A stretch of 64,000 nucleotides of DNA from Pirellulales bacterium (GCA_022841705.1 JALHQZ010000002.1:744001-808000), one strand, 5' to 3'; shown: positions 49,073 through 59,858, numbered from the stretch's first letter. The notes: generated by a model from the sequence alone, not told the origin. Program-made: numbers and translations.

Positions 49073-50401
49073 ATGACTCGGCTCGAAGATCACCCCACGG
49101 TTCGGTTGCATCGGTCGAAGGCCTCACCCCCAAGAACGCGAATTCTTGATTCCGCTGAATTATGGGCACTCTGCGTGGAAGCAGGGGCTGACGATGTCGG
49201 CTTCGTCTCGATCGATCGCCCTGAAATCGCCGATCAGCGCACGGAGATTCTCGGCTACTTTCCGCTCGCGAAGACACTCATCTCCTTCGTCTGCCGCATG
49301 AATCGCGAACCGGTGCGCAGCGTGGCGCGCAGCACGGCCAACACGGAGTTTCATCGCACGGCGGATCACACCAACGAAGTCGCCCACGCGATCGTGCGGA
49401 TGCTGGAGGATCGCGGTATTCGCGCCGTGAATCCCGCGATGGGCTTCCCAATGGAGATGAGCCAGTTCCCCGGCAAGGTGTGGGTGGTATCGCACAAGCC
49501 GGTCGCGGTGGCGGCGGGGCTTGGCCGAATGGGGATTCACCGGAATGTGATTCATCCTCGCTTCGGCAATTTCATTTTGCTGGGGACCGTGCTCTTGGAA
49601 GCAGAGGTGACCGAACAGAGCCAGCCAATCGACTACAACCCGTGCCTGGACTGCAAACTGTGCGTAGCTGCTTGCCCGGTGGGAGCGATTAGCGCCGACG
49701 GAAGTTTCAACTTTGCCTCGTGCATGACGCACAACTACCGAGAGTTCATGAGCGGCTTCACGGATTGGGTGGAGCAAGTGGCCGACGCCCGCTCAGCGGC
49801 CGACTACCGCAGCCGCGTAACGGATAGCGAAACGGCGTCGATGTGGCAATCGCTTTCGTTTGGCGCCAACTACAAGGCGGCGTACTGCTTGAGTGTTTGT
49901 CCCGCGGGCGAAGAGGTGATCGGCCCGTTTCTGGCTGATCGTGGCGAGTTCGTCGGCAGCGTGGTCAAGCCGCTCCAGCAAAAAGTGGAGCGCATTTATG
50001 TGCAACCCCACAGCGACGCCGAAGAGCACGTCGCCAAACGGTTTCCACATAAAGAAATCCGGCACGTCGGCGCCGTATTGCGGCCCTCAACCATCGACGG
50101 CTTCATCGACAACGTGGTGCATGTGTTTCAGCCCGGGCAGGCCAAGGGCCTCCGTGCGACCTACCACTTCCGGCTCACAGGCCCGGAGCCGCGCGAGTGT
50201 ACGATCACCATTCGCGATCAGAAACTTTCTTGCGAGCGCGGGCTGCACGGCGAATGCGACCTCCGGGTGACAGTCCGAGGCAGTACCTGGCTCCGCTTCC
50301 TGCGGAAGGAAGCCAACATTGTGTGGCTGCTGGCGACGCTACAGTTGCGGTTGTGGGGGAATCCCCAGCTGCTGGTGGCCTTCGGGAAGTGCTTTCCTTA
50401 A
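49073..50401 (+). CDS. QueG-like 4Fe-4S protein fused to an SCP2-like domain
   Basis: 442 aa. The first 300 residues resemble epoxyqueuosine reductase/reductive dehalogenase-type proteins: VGFVSIDRPEIADQRTEIL, GLGRMGIHRNVIHPRFGNFILLGTVLL, and two Fe-S elements, YNPCLDCKLCVAACPVGAI (Cys x2 Cys x2 Cys x3 Cys Pro) and CLSVCPAGEE. From about residue 325 the chain changes to an SCP2-type sterol-carrier domain (RATYHFRLTGPEPRECTITIRDQKLSCERGLHGECDLRVTVRGSTWLRF). QueG proper lacks SCP2, so this is not the tRNA enzyme as such; a lipid-linked redox enzyme is possible (inference). Confidence 0.86.
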   Translation: MTRLEDHPTVRLHRSKASPPRTRILDSAELWALCVEAGADDVGFVSIDRPEIADQRTEILGYFPLAKTLISFVCRMNREPVRSVARSTANTEFHRTADHTNEVAHAIVRMLEDRGIRAVNPAMGFPMEMSQFPGKVWVVSHKPVAVAAGLGRMGIHRNVIHPRFGNFILLGTVLLEAEVTEQSQPIDYNPCLDCKLCVAACPVGAISADGSFNFASCMTHNYREFMSGFTDWVEQVADARSAADYRSRVTDSETASMWQSLSFGANYKAAYCLSVCPAGEEVIGPFLADRGEFVGSVVKPLQQKVERIYVQPHSDAEEHVAKRFPHKEIRHVGAVLRPSTIDGFIDNVVHVFQPGQAKGLRATYHFRLTGPEPRECTITIRDQKLSCERGLHGECDLRVTVRGSTWLRFLRKEANIVWLLATLQLRLWGNPQLLVAFGKCFP

Positions 50402-50607
50402 ACTCCGGGTGGTTGGGGTCGAGATCCCAGCGATCAGAGGACCGGTCTCGCCACTGCTAGGGGCGGCTGACGCGCCGACCCCAGCAACCCCTTTTTCTCC
50501 CATAAAATCGCCCTGTACCTGTGGCGGGTTTCCGAGAATAATCCCCGCTTGGGAAGTCGCCCTCGGGGCGGCGCTCTCGTTGGAGGCAATTTGCGAGGAC
50601 CGAAGCG

Positions 50608-52485
50608 ATGCTAGCAGTTCGTTGGGCGGTGGTATTTGGTTTGATGGTTTCGGCTGCGCCCGCATTCGGCGCGAGCAAGGCGCCCACGGTGGAGCAAGCG
50701 CTCACCCTGATCCCCATCCAAAAGGGGATCGACTTCTCCACCCCCGCGCGGGATGAAATCGCAAGCTGCACCATCACGCCCGAAAAATTTGGCAACGCAA
50801 CCGCGTGGGTAGTGGTCAACGGCGCTGGGCAAATGCTCCGCCGATTCTCCGACACGAATGCTGACAACGTGGTCGACCGCTGGAGCTATTTCAAAGATGG
50901 TCTGGAGGTCTATCGCGATATCGACAGCAACTACGACAATAAGGCCGACCAGTACCGCTGGTTCCACACCGGTGGTTCACGCTGGGCGATCGACAAAAAC
51001 CAAGATGGCAAGATCGACGCCTGGAAAAGCATCTCACCAACTGAAACCGCCGAAGAGGTGGTGCTGGCCGTGCAGAATGCCGACGAAGCGCGCTTCGCCG
51101 CGCTACTGCTCAGCCGTGACGAGCTGAAAGCGCTGGGCGCTGGCGCCGAAGTAACCAAGGTGCTGGACGAATCGATCTCCGGCGCGCTTGCCAACTTCCG
51201 CTCATTCGTGAAGGAGCAGAAGCTCATCACCCCCACCAGCAAGTTTGCGGACTTCGGCGCTTCGCGGCCCGGCGCTGTGCCGGCGGGGACGAATGGTTCC
51301 ACCAATGACGTGGTCGCCTACGAGAACGCCGCCGCCCTGGTGGATAACGACGGCGCGCCAGCGCAGCTGCTCTTGGGTTCGCTGGTGCAAGTGGGGGATA
51401 CCTGGAAAGTAACTGGCGCGCCGACGGGTGAAGATCAATCTGACAAGCTGGCGATCATTTGGAACGTGCCTACGGCGGCGGCTTCGCCGAACGTCCCGGA
51501 CGCGCCCAGCGACGAAATGCAGAAGTTGATGAGCCAACTGGAAGAGCTCGATAAGCAAGCCGCCAGCGCGACCGAGGCCGAGCAGGTCAAACTAATGCAG
51601 GCCCGGTCGCAAATGCTCCGCAAATTGGCCAACGTGAGCCCGGCGGGTGAAGTGCGCGATCAGTGGCTGCGGCAACTGATCGATATGCTCGGCAACGCCT
51701 CGCAAGCGGGCGCCGACCAAGCGGCGCTCACCGAGCTGGCCAAGCTTGAACAAGAGCTGGCGGCGGATAAAGAATCGCAGAACCTCGTCGCCCACGCCCG
51801 TTTCCGGCGCATTTCAACGGAGAACCTGCTCGGCTTCCGCAACCCGAAAGCGGACGCGGCGAAATTGCAGCAAACGTGGCTCGCGGCGCTCGAGAAGTTT
51901 GTGGGGGACTTCCCCCAAGCCGACGACGCCAGCGAGGCGATGCTCCAACTCGGCACCAACAACGAATGGATTGGCGAAGATAAGGCCGCGGAGCAGTGGT
52001 ACGCGCGGCTCGCCAACGAATTCAAAACCACCCCGGCCGGCCTGAAAGCGGCGGGCGCTCTGCGGCGGCTCAACTCCGCCGGCAAGCCGATGGTGCTGAG
52101 CGGTCAGGCGATTGATGGCGGCAAACTGGACATCGCCGACTATCGCGGCAAGTTCGTGCTGGTGCAGTACTGGGCCACCTGGTGCGGCCCGTGCAAAGCG
52201 GACCTACCGCAAATCAAGGAACTCTTCTCCTCCTATGGCGGCAAGTTGGCGGTGGTGGGGGTGAACCTCGACAACCGCCTGTCGGACGCCGAACAATTCC
52301 TCGCCGAGAAGAAGCTGCCGTGGAAGCAGCTGTACGATGAAGGGGGCCTCGAAGGTCCGCTCGCCGCCCAAATGGGCGTAATGAACCTACCGCTGATGAT
52401 TCTGGTCGACGACAAAGGCAACGTCGTCAACCGTAACATCCACAGCGCGGAACTCGAAGCCGAGCTCGAGCGGCTGATAAAGTAG
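50608..52485 (+). CDS. Secreted TlpA-like thioredoxin with Ca-binding-like repeats
   Basis: 625 aa. Signal peptide (VVFGLMVSAAPAFGAS), then three successive DxNxDxxxD repeats: Asp82-Asp90, Asp106-Asp114 and Asp129-Asp137, about 23 residues apart, each followed by an aromatic (RWSYF, QYRWF, AWKS). These look like EF-hand/thrombospondin-3-type Ca sites. A long helical middle follows, then the C-terminal redoxin domain with WATWCGPC (Cys526, Cys529), GVNLDNRLSDAEQFL and MNLPLMILVDDKGNVVNRN. The WCGPC pair is the TlpA/thioredoxin active site, acting in the periplasm. A large inverted repeat/terminator begins 10 nt after the stop. Confidence 0.9.
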   Translation: MLAVRWAVVFGLMVSAAPAFGASKAPTVEQALTLIPIQKGIDFSTPARDEIASCTITPEKFGNATAWVVVNGAGQMLRRFSDTNADNVVDRWSYFKDGLEVYRDIDSNYDNKADQYRWFHTGGSRWAIDKNQDGKIDAWKSISPTETAEEVVLAVQNADEARFAALLLSRDELKALGAGAEVTKVLDESISGALANFRSFVKEQKLITPTSKFADFGASRPGAVPAGTNGSTNDVVAYENAAALVDNDGAPAQLLLGSLVQVGDTWKVTGAPTGEDQSDKLAIIWNVPTAAASPNVPDAPSDEMQKLMSQLEELDKQAASATEAEQVKLMQARSQMLRKLANVSPAGEVRDQWLRQLIDMLGNASQAGADQAALTELAKLEQELAADKESQNLVAHARFRRISTENLLGFRNPKADAAKLQQTWLAALEKFVGDFPQADDASEAMLQLGTNNEWIGEDKAAEQWYARLANEFKTTPAGLKAAGALRRLNSAGKPMVLSGQAIDGGKLDIADYRGKFVLVQYWATWCGPCKADLPQIKELFSSYGGKLAVVGVNLDNRLSDAEQFLAEKKLPWKQLYDEGGLEGPLAAQMGVMNLPLMILVDDKGNVVNRNIHSAELEAELERLIK

Positions 52486-52494
52486 CGCACGTTC

Positions 52495-52565
52495 GCCGCG
52501 GGGCTTGCCCCCGCGCTTTTTTATGCGTCACGCCCCCAAAAAAGCGCGGGGGCAAGCCCCGCGGC
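52495..52565. repeat. 28-bp perfect inverted repeat, AGCCGCGGG family, also a bidirectional terminator
   Basis: Arms 52495-52522 and 52538-52565 are perfect 28-bp complements around a 15-nt loop. Each arm ends in six T (or A), so on both strands the stem is followed by a T-run, but inside the outer stem. It lies between the TlpA-like gene (plus) and the small gene on minus. Related copies: 4261-4353, 56561-56580, 60563-60645. Confidence 0.9.
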
Positions 52566-52583
52566 TACCGGTAATTCGCGCTC

Positions 52584-52772
52584 TTACCAGCTCCAGCGCT
52601 TGCCCCGGCGGGCAGCGATGCCGGGGGCTGGCGTGTGCGCTGTGCTGCGCCGCCGGGCTTTGCGGCGAAGGGCCTTGTACGACCGGCCGCGGGAGTAATC
52701 GGTCCGGCGGGTGGCGCCAGCTTGGGCGGACGAATCGCCGCCGTAATTGAATTCTTGGTTCGCGTATTCCAT
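52584..52772 (-). CDS. Small basic protein, hypothetical
   Basis: 62 aa: MEYANQEFNYGGDSS start, then a basic second half (RRKARRRS and RGKRW). GAGG lies 7 nt upstream of ATG 52772. A hydrophilic start followed by a basic tail recalls small planctomycetal proteins, but no domain is recognised. Overlapping frames are longer but lack ribosome sites. It is convergent with the TlpA-like gene, separated by the large inverted repeat. Moderate confidence that it is expressed. Confidence 0.5.
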   Translation of the reverse strand: MEYANQEFNYGGDSSAQAGATRRTDYSRGRSYKALRRKARRRSTAHTPAPGIAARRGKRWSW

Positions 52773-53277
52773 CTTGGGCCTCGTTCTCTCGGTTCTTGCT
52801 CAGTAGCGTTTCCTGAAACGGGTGAAACCACCGGGAACATTCGGCGGACACTGCATGAGAAGAGCAATCGCTGCGCCAGCAGGTGGGATTCTGCGGGCAG
52901 TGCAAAGCCGCATGCAGCGTAAGTTGTTGTGAAGCAAGCAGAACGGACGCGAAAGTTTTTCTCACCAGCGGTGGAGGTGCGGTTAGAACCAGTGTGATCG
53001 CCTGAATTTCGTCCCCAAACGAGGGAGCCCGATTCACCAAAATGGTGAAACGGATCGTCGCGCAGCGAGCGCGGATTACGGGTCAACCTGGCTCTACATA
53101 CCAAGCGATGGACGATTTGGCGGTAGGGTTTGCCGCAGGGCGACCCGCGATGAACGGATCACCTGCGCAAACGTGTTCTTCAGCCCAACTGCGCACCTCG
53201 CGCGCAGCGGTCACAAGAGAAAGGCTACGCAAGCGGCGTGCCAGAGAATTTTCTGTTCGTAGCACGGGGAAAAGCCC
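52773..53277. other. Intergenic region without a supported gene
   Basis: 505 bp between two minus-strand genes. It contains a 17-bp palindrome TTCACCA-AAA-TGGTGAA (53033-53049), which might be an operator. Open frames here have no motifs or ribosome sites. The MFS gene end lies at 53278. Confidence 0.5.
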
Positions 53278-54594
53278 CTACTTCGCCGCGTCGCTGCGGT
53301 CGTGGAACAGCAGGAAGAACAGCACCATAATTGCCGCGGCCATGCCGGCGGGAACCAGCCAGAACTCTTTCCATTGCAGCATGGTGTCGGCCACCAGCTT
53401 GGGATCGAGTCCCTCCGGCATCGAGACGCTAAACATCTTGGTAAACGACTCCAAGAATCCAACCGTGGTTTCGCCCCGGTTCGCGGCGATCGCCTCACCT
53501 AATGCCGCTTGGCTGGTCATCGTTTTGGCGAACAGTTTGCCGGCGATCATGTAGCCGAAGAACATCCCCACGCCTTGGGTGAAAAAGACCAGCATCCCTT
53601 GGGCCTGCCCGCGGACTTCCGGCGGGGCCTTCTTGTCCGTGTACATGAAGCCGGTCACAAAGAAAAAGTCGTAGCAGATGCCGTGCAGCGCGACCGCCAG
53701 CAGCATCATCCAAATCGCTTGCTGCGGCGCGCCAAATGCGAACAGCACGTAGCGAATCGCCCACGCCGCCATGCCAACCAGAATCATCCACTTCACGCCG
53801 AGCCGGCGGAAAAAGAACGGCACCAGTAGCATGAAGAAGATTTCGCTCATCTGGCCGATGGTCATGGTGGAAGCGGGCTGCTCGAAGCCGACTTGCGACA
53901 ACACCAGCGACGTGTACGAATAGTAATAGGCCAGCGGGATGCAGATCAATGTGGAACAGAGAATAAACACCGCGAAGGGCGTGCTCGTGAGCAGCTTGAA
54001 GGCGTCGACCATCAGCAGGCTGCCGATGTTCAGCGGCTGGCCTTTTGCCGGGGGCGGGGTGTGCGGCAGCGTGAAACTGTAGAGCCCGAACGCGGCCGAA
54101 GCGCCTGCCGCCAGCCACAAGATTTTCGTTTGGCTCGACCAGCCGAGCGCGCCCACCACCAGGCCGGCAACGATCCAGCCGATGGTTCCCCACACGCGAA
54201 TTGCCGGGAACTTGTTGCGGTCATCAATATTGGCGAACGCGATCGTGTTGCCGAGGCCGAGCGTGGGCATGTAGCACAGCATATAGGCGATGAAGAGCCA
54301 CACGGCCCGGGAGCCGTCCCCTGCTTCCACCGCCTTGGCGGCCAGCACCATCAGCCCGGCGCCAATGACCATCAGCGTCCCCTGCACGATTTGCGAAGCG
54401 AACAGCCGATCGGCAATCAGCCCCAGGAATAAGGGCGCGATGATCGCCGCGATCGGGGCGCTCTGGTACGCCTGCGGAATCGAATCGCCCAGTTGATTGC
54501 TCCCCAGGCAGAGCGCGAGCGTGACAAACCACGACCCCCAGGTGAAAAACTGCAAAAACATCATCACGCTGAGGCGAAGGCTGATCGAATTCAC
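53278..54594 (-). CDS. Nucleoside:H+ symporter-like MFS transporter
   Basis: 438 aa, about twelve transmembrane helices. MFLQFFTWGSWFVTLALCLG at the start, then IAAIIAPLFLGLIADRLFASQ, FPAIRVWGTIGWIVAGLVVG, and MTIGQMSEIFFMLLVPFFFRRLGVKWMILVG match the nucleoside permease family (NupG/XapB type, PF03825). It would import nucleosides or sugars with protons through the inner membrane. ATG 54594 is preferred; no Shine-Dalgarno is clear. It is divergent from ilvD, with a 190-bp gap. Confidence 0.88.
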   Translation of the reverse strand: MNSISLRLSVMMFLQFFTWGSWFVTLALCLGSNQLGDSIPQAYQSAPIAAIIAPLFLGLIADRLFASQIVQGTLMVIGAGLMVLAAKAVEAGDGSRAVWLFIAYMLCYMPTLGLGNTIAFANIDDRNKFPAIRVWGTIGWIVAGLVVGALGWSSQTKILWLAAGASAAFGLYSFTLPHTPPPAKGQPLNIGSLLMVDAFKLLTSTPFAVFILCSTLICIPLAYYYSYTSLVLSQVGFEQPASTMTIGQMSEIFFMLLVPFFFRRLGVKWMILVGMAAWAIRYVLFAFGAPQQAIWMMLLAVALHGICYDFFFVTGFMYTDKKAPPEVRGQAQGMLVFFTQGVGMFFGYMIAGKLFAKTMTSQAALGEAIAANRGETTVGFLESFTKMFSVSMPEGLDPKLVADTMLQWKEFWLVPAGMAAAIMVLFFLLFHDRSDAAK

Positions 54595-54784
54595 GTTCTT
54601 TGTCCCCTGCGAAAATTGGGCGAACCGAGGGTTAGATGAGGTGTCCCTACGATAACTTGGCGGCCGCGCGGACGGAATCCCGCGCCGGGCGGTTTCTTGT
54701 TAAAATGTCCGCCTTGCTAAAATCGCCTGACAGCGCCGACCGTAGGGCGCCGGCTATTCCCTTAAATACCACGTTCTCATCGCC

Positions 54785-56467
<1,683 letters not shown>

Positions 56468-56483
56468 GTGCTAGCACGAAGGT

Positions 56484-56580
56484 GGTCAGTGGCTAGTGGC
56501 CCGTAGTGAAGAATGCAGGGCAAGATCCCACTGACGACGGACTACTCGACACTCGAAAAACGCGGGGATAAACCCCGCGG
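56484..56580. repeat. Composite intergenic repeats after ilvD
   Basis: A TCAGTGG/AGTGG word repeat (56484-56508) with loose complement at 56529-56553, followed by CGCGGGG-ATAAA-CCCCGCG (56561-56579). The latter continues as CGGCTACCGG, as in the right arm at 52565. Confidence 0.6.
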
Positions 56581-56700
56581 CTACCGGATTCTCCATGCGC
56601 ATCGTCCGGGAAGTCGCCTTGCCGGGCATGGCGAATCTCTCTATATCCCGACTTTTGGTCCTGGGATATTCAGCCGTTTTGCGAAGAGAGAGCTTGCGCG

Positions 56701-57228
56701 ATGCTGATTGATTTTGATATTCACCGCTGCTCGCGGCGCTGTGCAGCGAGTGCGCGGATGTTGTTGCCGGGCGAGGTGTATTACTCGGTGCTGCTGCGAG
56801 AGGGGACCGACGTGGTGCGGACCGACTATGCGGCGGAGCATTGGGACGGGGCGCCCGACGGGGCGATTGGCTGGTGGCGTTCGCGTCTGCCCGAGACCGC
56901 GTCGGGTAAGAATCATCTGGCGCCGAATGAGGTGCTGATGAACCTGTTCGACACCTGGGCAGACGATCCGCTGCAAATTGATGCCCGGTACGTGTTGGCG
57001 CTGCTGCTGGTGCGGCGGCGGGTGCTGCGGATTGAAGACGATACCGCCATTCCGATCAAAGGATTTGCGCGCGGCGATGCGCTACTCGATGAGTACCACG
57101 GCCAACTGCGGGTGTACTGCCCCAAGCGGGACGAACATTACGAACTCCCCGTCGCCACGCCGGAAGAAGAGCGGATCGAAGAGATTCAAAGTTATCTGAG
57201 CGAACTGTTGTGTACGGACGCCGAATAG
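56701..57228 (+). CDS. Conserved soluble protein of unknown function
   Basis: 175 aa. A Cys/Arg-rich start (HRCSRRCAASARMLLPGEVYYSVLLREGTDVVR) is followed by a mixed alpha/beta core (APDGAIGWWRSRLP, VLMNLFDTWADDPLQIDARYVLALLLVRRRVLRIEDD) and a C-terminus with LLDEYHGQLRVYCPKRDEHYELP. The two N-terminal Cys (CSRRC) and the later Cys in VYCP might bind metal. I do not recognise a named domain. Its stop overlaps the GTG start of the lipoprotein gene by one base, so the two are an operon and probably linked in function. Confidence 0.82.
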   Translation: MLIDFDIHRCSRRCAASARMLLPGEVYYSVLLREGTDVVRTDYAAEHWDGAPDGAIGWWRSRLPETASGKNHLAPNEVLMNLFDTWADDPLQIDARYVLALLLVRRRVLRIEDDTAIPIKGFARGDALLDEYHGQLRVYCPKRDEHYELPVATPEEERIEEIQSYLSELLCTDAE

Positions 57229-58298
57229 TGGCTCGTCAACAACCAGTACTGCCGAGCGCTGTCATCCTGCTCGCGATGTTATTCGCGTGCAGCGGCGCCA
57301 CGTGCAATCGGCAGTTCACCAATCCCTTCGCGCAAGCGGGGCCGCCGGCGCCCCAGGTGTTGCAGCCTACCGCGACCGCGCAGGATATCGTGGCGGCCGT
57401 GAATGCGAACACCGAAAAGGTGCGGTCGTACTCGGTCTCCAGCGCGACGATCACGGTGCCCGGCATGGCGAATCTGCCGCTCCTGTCCGGCAATGTGGCG
57501 GTCGAGCGGCCGCGGCGGCTGCGGCTGCAAGCTTCCACGGCGCTCACGGGGCCGGAAGTCGACGTCGGCAGCAACGATCAGCAGTTTTGGATCTGGTCGC
57601 GAAGGAACGATCCGCCAGCGCTCTACTTTGCGCGGCACGATCAGTACGCCACCAGTTCCGCGCGGACAATGATGCCGATCGAACCGGCGTGGCTGATCGA
57701 TGCGCTCGGGCTGGTGACGCTGGACACGACGGCCGTTTACGAAGGCCCCTTCCGCCGCAATGACGGCACACTGGAAATTAGCTGCCCCGGCGTGGGGCCG
57801 AACGGGCCGATCAAGCGGACCACGGTGGTGGACCCCGCGCGGGCCTGGGTCGTCGAGCAACACGTATACGACGCCAACGGCCAAATTCTGGCGAGCGCCT
57901 ACGGCGAGCGGTTCCGTTTCGACCCGGTGAACCAAGTTTCGCTTCCCGAACGGGTGACGATGAAAATGCCCGCGACGAACCTGTCGCTCACGCTCGACAT
58001 GCAGCAGATTGCGGTCAACGCGGGAACCGGGGACCCGACACAGTTGTGGGCGATGCCGACGCTGCAAGGTTATCCGCAAGTGGACCTGGCGACGCTCGGC
58101 CCACCGCCCGCGCCGGTGGCGACACCAGGGGGCGGAACGCTCAGCTATCCGCCGCAAGTGCAGAACACAATTCCCGCGGCGCCGATTTCGACCACCACGC
58201 CAAGCGCGCCCGCTGCCAACGGTTGGCGAGCCGCCGACGCCCAACCGCCCGCGTATGTGGGTCAGTTACCGGCGAACGGGATTTCGCTGACGCAGTGA
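57228..58298 (+). CDS. Lipoprotein, LolA-like/DUF4292-like
   Basis: 356 aa from GTG 57228, overlapping the previous stop (TAGTG). Lipoprotein signal VILLAMLFACSGATC with lipobox LFAC. The following region (about 40-260) has the half-barrel pattern of lipoprotein-binding LolA/LolB/DUF4292-type proteins: DIVAAVNANTEKVRSYSVSSATITV, LSGNVAVERPRRLRLQAS, QFWIWSRRNDPPALYFARHD, LPERVTMKMPATNLSLTL. The last 80 residues are Pro/Ala-rich and disordered. Likely sits on the inner leaflet of the outer membrane (inference). Confidence 0.83.
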   Translation: MARQQPVLPSAVILLAMLFACSGATCNRQFTNPFAQAGPPAPQVLQPTATAQDIVAAVNANTEKVRSYSVSSATITVPGMANLPLLSGNVAVERPRRLRLQASTALTGPEVDVGSNDQQFWIWSRRNDPPALYFARHDQYATSSARTMMPIEPAWLIDALGLVTLDTTAVYEGPFRRNDGTLEISCPGVGPNGPIKRTTVVDPARAWVVEQHVYDANGQILASAYGERFRFDPVNQVSLPERVTMKMPATNLSLTLDMQQIAVNAGTGDPTQLWAMPTLQGYPQVDLATLGPPPAPVATPGGGTLSYPPQVQNTIPAAPISTTTPSAPAANGWRAADAQPPAYVGQLPANGISLTQ

Positions 58299-58310
58299 CG
58301 CCTTCCTTCG

Positions 58311-58408
58311 TAGCTTGGCCTCCTAGGCCGAGCGCAAAGCAAGTTGAGCGTCGCGCTAAGATCGGCGCTGACATCATTGATGAGCGCTCGGCCTCGGAGG
58401 CCAAGCTA
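58311..58408. repeat. Inverted repeat, GGCCGAGCGC / GCGCTCGGCC family
   Basis: 25-nt arms 58311-58335 and 58384-58408, one mismatch, 48-nt loop. It starts 12 nt after the lipoprotein stop and ends 9 nt before the sigma-factor stop on minus. The two genes converge on it. Confidence 0.85.
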
Positions 58409-58417
58409 ACAACCAAC

Positions 58418-58984
58418 TCAACCCGTTGGTTGATCCGCCCGCCGGCGCATCTTGAGTCGCGCCCGGCTCAGTAGCGGGCCGACGCTGTTTTCAGGCAATC
58501 CGACCACGCGGCTGATTTCGCCGTAGGTTTTGCCTTCGAGATGGAACATGCGCACCACGTCGGCCTCTTGGCCATCGAGTTGGCCGAGCAAGCGCTCGAC
58601 TTGATCGCGGTCTTGCAGCCGCTGCTCGTGGCGATCGTCGGCGGAGACTTCCGCGGCCCCATTACCGAGATTGGTGACGCCGGTGTGGGCCAAAAGTTTT
58701 TTTACCACCACGCGTCGCGCGATAACCGTGAGATACGTGGCGAGGGAACTTTTGCCTTCAAACCGGCGCAGCACGGCGAGATCGTTGGCGAGCAGTGACA
58801 CGAAAACTTCGCCCACAAGATCGTCGCGGTCGGGCGCCGACAGCCGGATGCCGCGCGAATGGGCAGAGTGATTCACCACATGGACCACCAGGCCCACGAA
58901 GCGGTCCACGAAATCTTCCCATGCCCGGGGCTGATGCCCGAGGCAGCGGTGGAGCAGATTGCGGTCGATTTCGGCCAATGCCAC
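58418..58984 (-). CDS. ECF-type RNA polymerase sigma factor
   Basis: 188 aa. Region 2 has DDLVGEVFVSLLANDLAVLRRFEGKSSLATYLTVIARRVVVKKL (core binding and -10 recognition). Region 4 has LEGKTYGEISRVVGLPENSVGPLLSRARLKMRRR (HTH for -35). No membrane anti-sigma factor is adjacent. The extended N-terminus (HRCLGHQPRAWEDFVDRFVGLVV) fits planctomycetal ECF groups. Start GTG 58984. Targets unknown; the divergent ferredoxin gene has a housekeeping-type promoter and is not a clear target. Confidence 0.9.
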   Translation of the reverse strand: MALAEIDRNLLHRCLGHQPRAWEDFVDRFVGLVVHVVNHSAHSRGIRLSAPDRDDLVGEVFVSLLANDLAVLRRFEGKSSLATYLTVIARRVVVKKLLAHTGVTNLGNGAAEVSADDRHEQRLQDRDQVERLLGQLDGQEADVVRMFHLEGKTYGEISRVVGLPENSVGPLLSRARLKMRRRADQPTG

Positions 58985-59368
58985 GGTGATGGCGCCTTTC
59001 GGGCATGCGCGAGGAGCTTGCGCCCGCGCAAACGCGCTGCGGCAGTCTCCCCACTGCGTTTTCAGCTTTGCCCCGCTCTGTCCCTATGTTTCGGCGCTTG
59101 CTCGGGCGCCACACGCTCAGGTGTTTGGCCCATGCCGCCTCTCTTACCGATTTTAGACAGCAGGCGGCTGCGGAGCAACAGAATAAATCGTTTCGGGCGA
59201 ATGCCACTTTCGGGGGCCTGAACCGGCTTGACACCCCCCGGCGGCGCTCCTAGGATCGGCTACTTAGGTGACTTAAAGTGCTTAAACCGCAAGGGTTTGC
59301 TAACTGTCGCCGACAGCAATTTCCACTGCCCCTTAGTTTGGGCCCTTTAGTTTGGGAGAGCGACAGCG
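58985..59368. other. Divergent intergenic region with the ferredoxin promoter
   Basis: 384 bp between the sigma factor (minus) and ferredoxin (plus). It carries the promoter at 59228-59256. It also has a tandem word repeat, CCTTAGTTTGGG / CCTTTAGTTTGGG (about 59330-59357), near the ribosome site. No other gene is seen. Confidence 0.6.
59228..59256 (+). promoter_or_regulatory. Sigma-70-like promoter of the ferredoxin gene
   Basis: TTGACA (59228-59233), 17 bp, TAGGAT (59251-59256). Predicted start near 59263, giving a leader of about 105 nt. Confidence 0.65.
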
Positions 59369-59647
59369 ATGACGCACGTGGTTTGCGAACCATGCTTCGA
59401 TTGCAAGTACACCGACTGCGTGGTGGTCTGCCCGGTGGAGTGCTTCTACGAAGGGGAGCGGATCCTGTATATCCACCCCGACGAGTGCATCGACTGCGAA
59501 GCGTGCGTGCCGGAATGCCCGGTCGAGGCGATTTTCCACGAGGATAACGTCCCCGAAGAGTGGAAAGATTTCACCCCGCTAAACGCCGAAATGGCGCCCA
59601 AGTGCCCGGTGATTACGGAGAAAAAAGAGCCGCTGGCGGGGAAGTAG
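59369..59647 (+). CDS. fdxA: 7Fe ferredoxin (3Fe-4S/4Fe-4S)
   Basis: 92 aa. Cys9, Cys17, Cys21 and Cys50 are placed for the 3Fe-4S cluster, and Cys25, Cys40, Cys43, Cys46 for the 4Fe-4S cluster, as in Azotobacter ferredoxin [28 protein letters not shown] and [21 protein letters not shown] are near-perfect family motifs; a C-terminal tail (about 25 residues) covers the cluster side. A small cytoplasmic electron carrier. GGGAG lies about 13 nt upstream of the ATG. Confidence 0.95.
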   Translation: MTHVVCEPCFDCKYTDCVVVCPVECFYEGERILYIHPDECIDCEACVPECPVEAIFHEDNVPEEWKDFTPLNAEMAPKCPVITEKKEPLAGK

Positions 59648-59858
59648 CGGCAAGTCTTGATTCCGGAGCGGGGAGTCTGGAGAAATTTCAAACAAACTAT
59701 GGCCGCGGGGCTGTTCTTGGGGGACGGCTCGGCGGCCTTTTTACGCGCTGCGATTGACGCAATGCTGCAGGGCGGTAAGCTTCTAGGCGGGTTGGGAAGA
59801 CTTTTCCGGCCACAATGATGCGAGATCGACCGCCAGTTTTGACAACGAGGAGCCGCTC

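Noticed and set aside
53042..53554. 170-aa plus-strand frame
   Set aside because: Overlaps the 3' end of the MFS gene in antisense; no motif.
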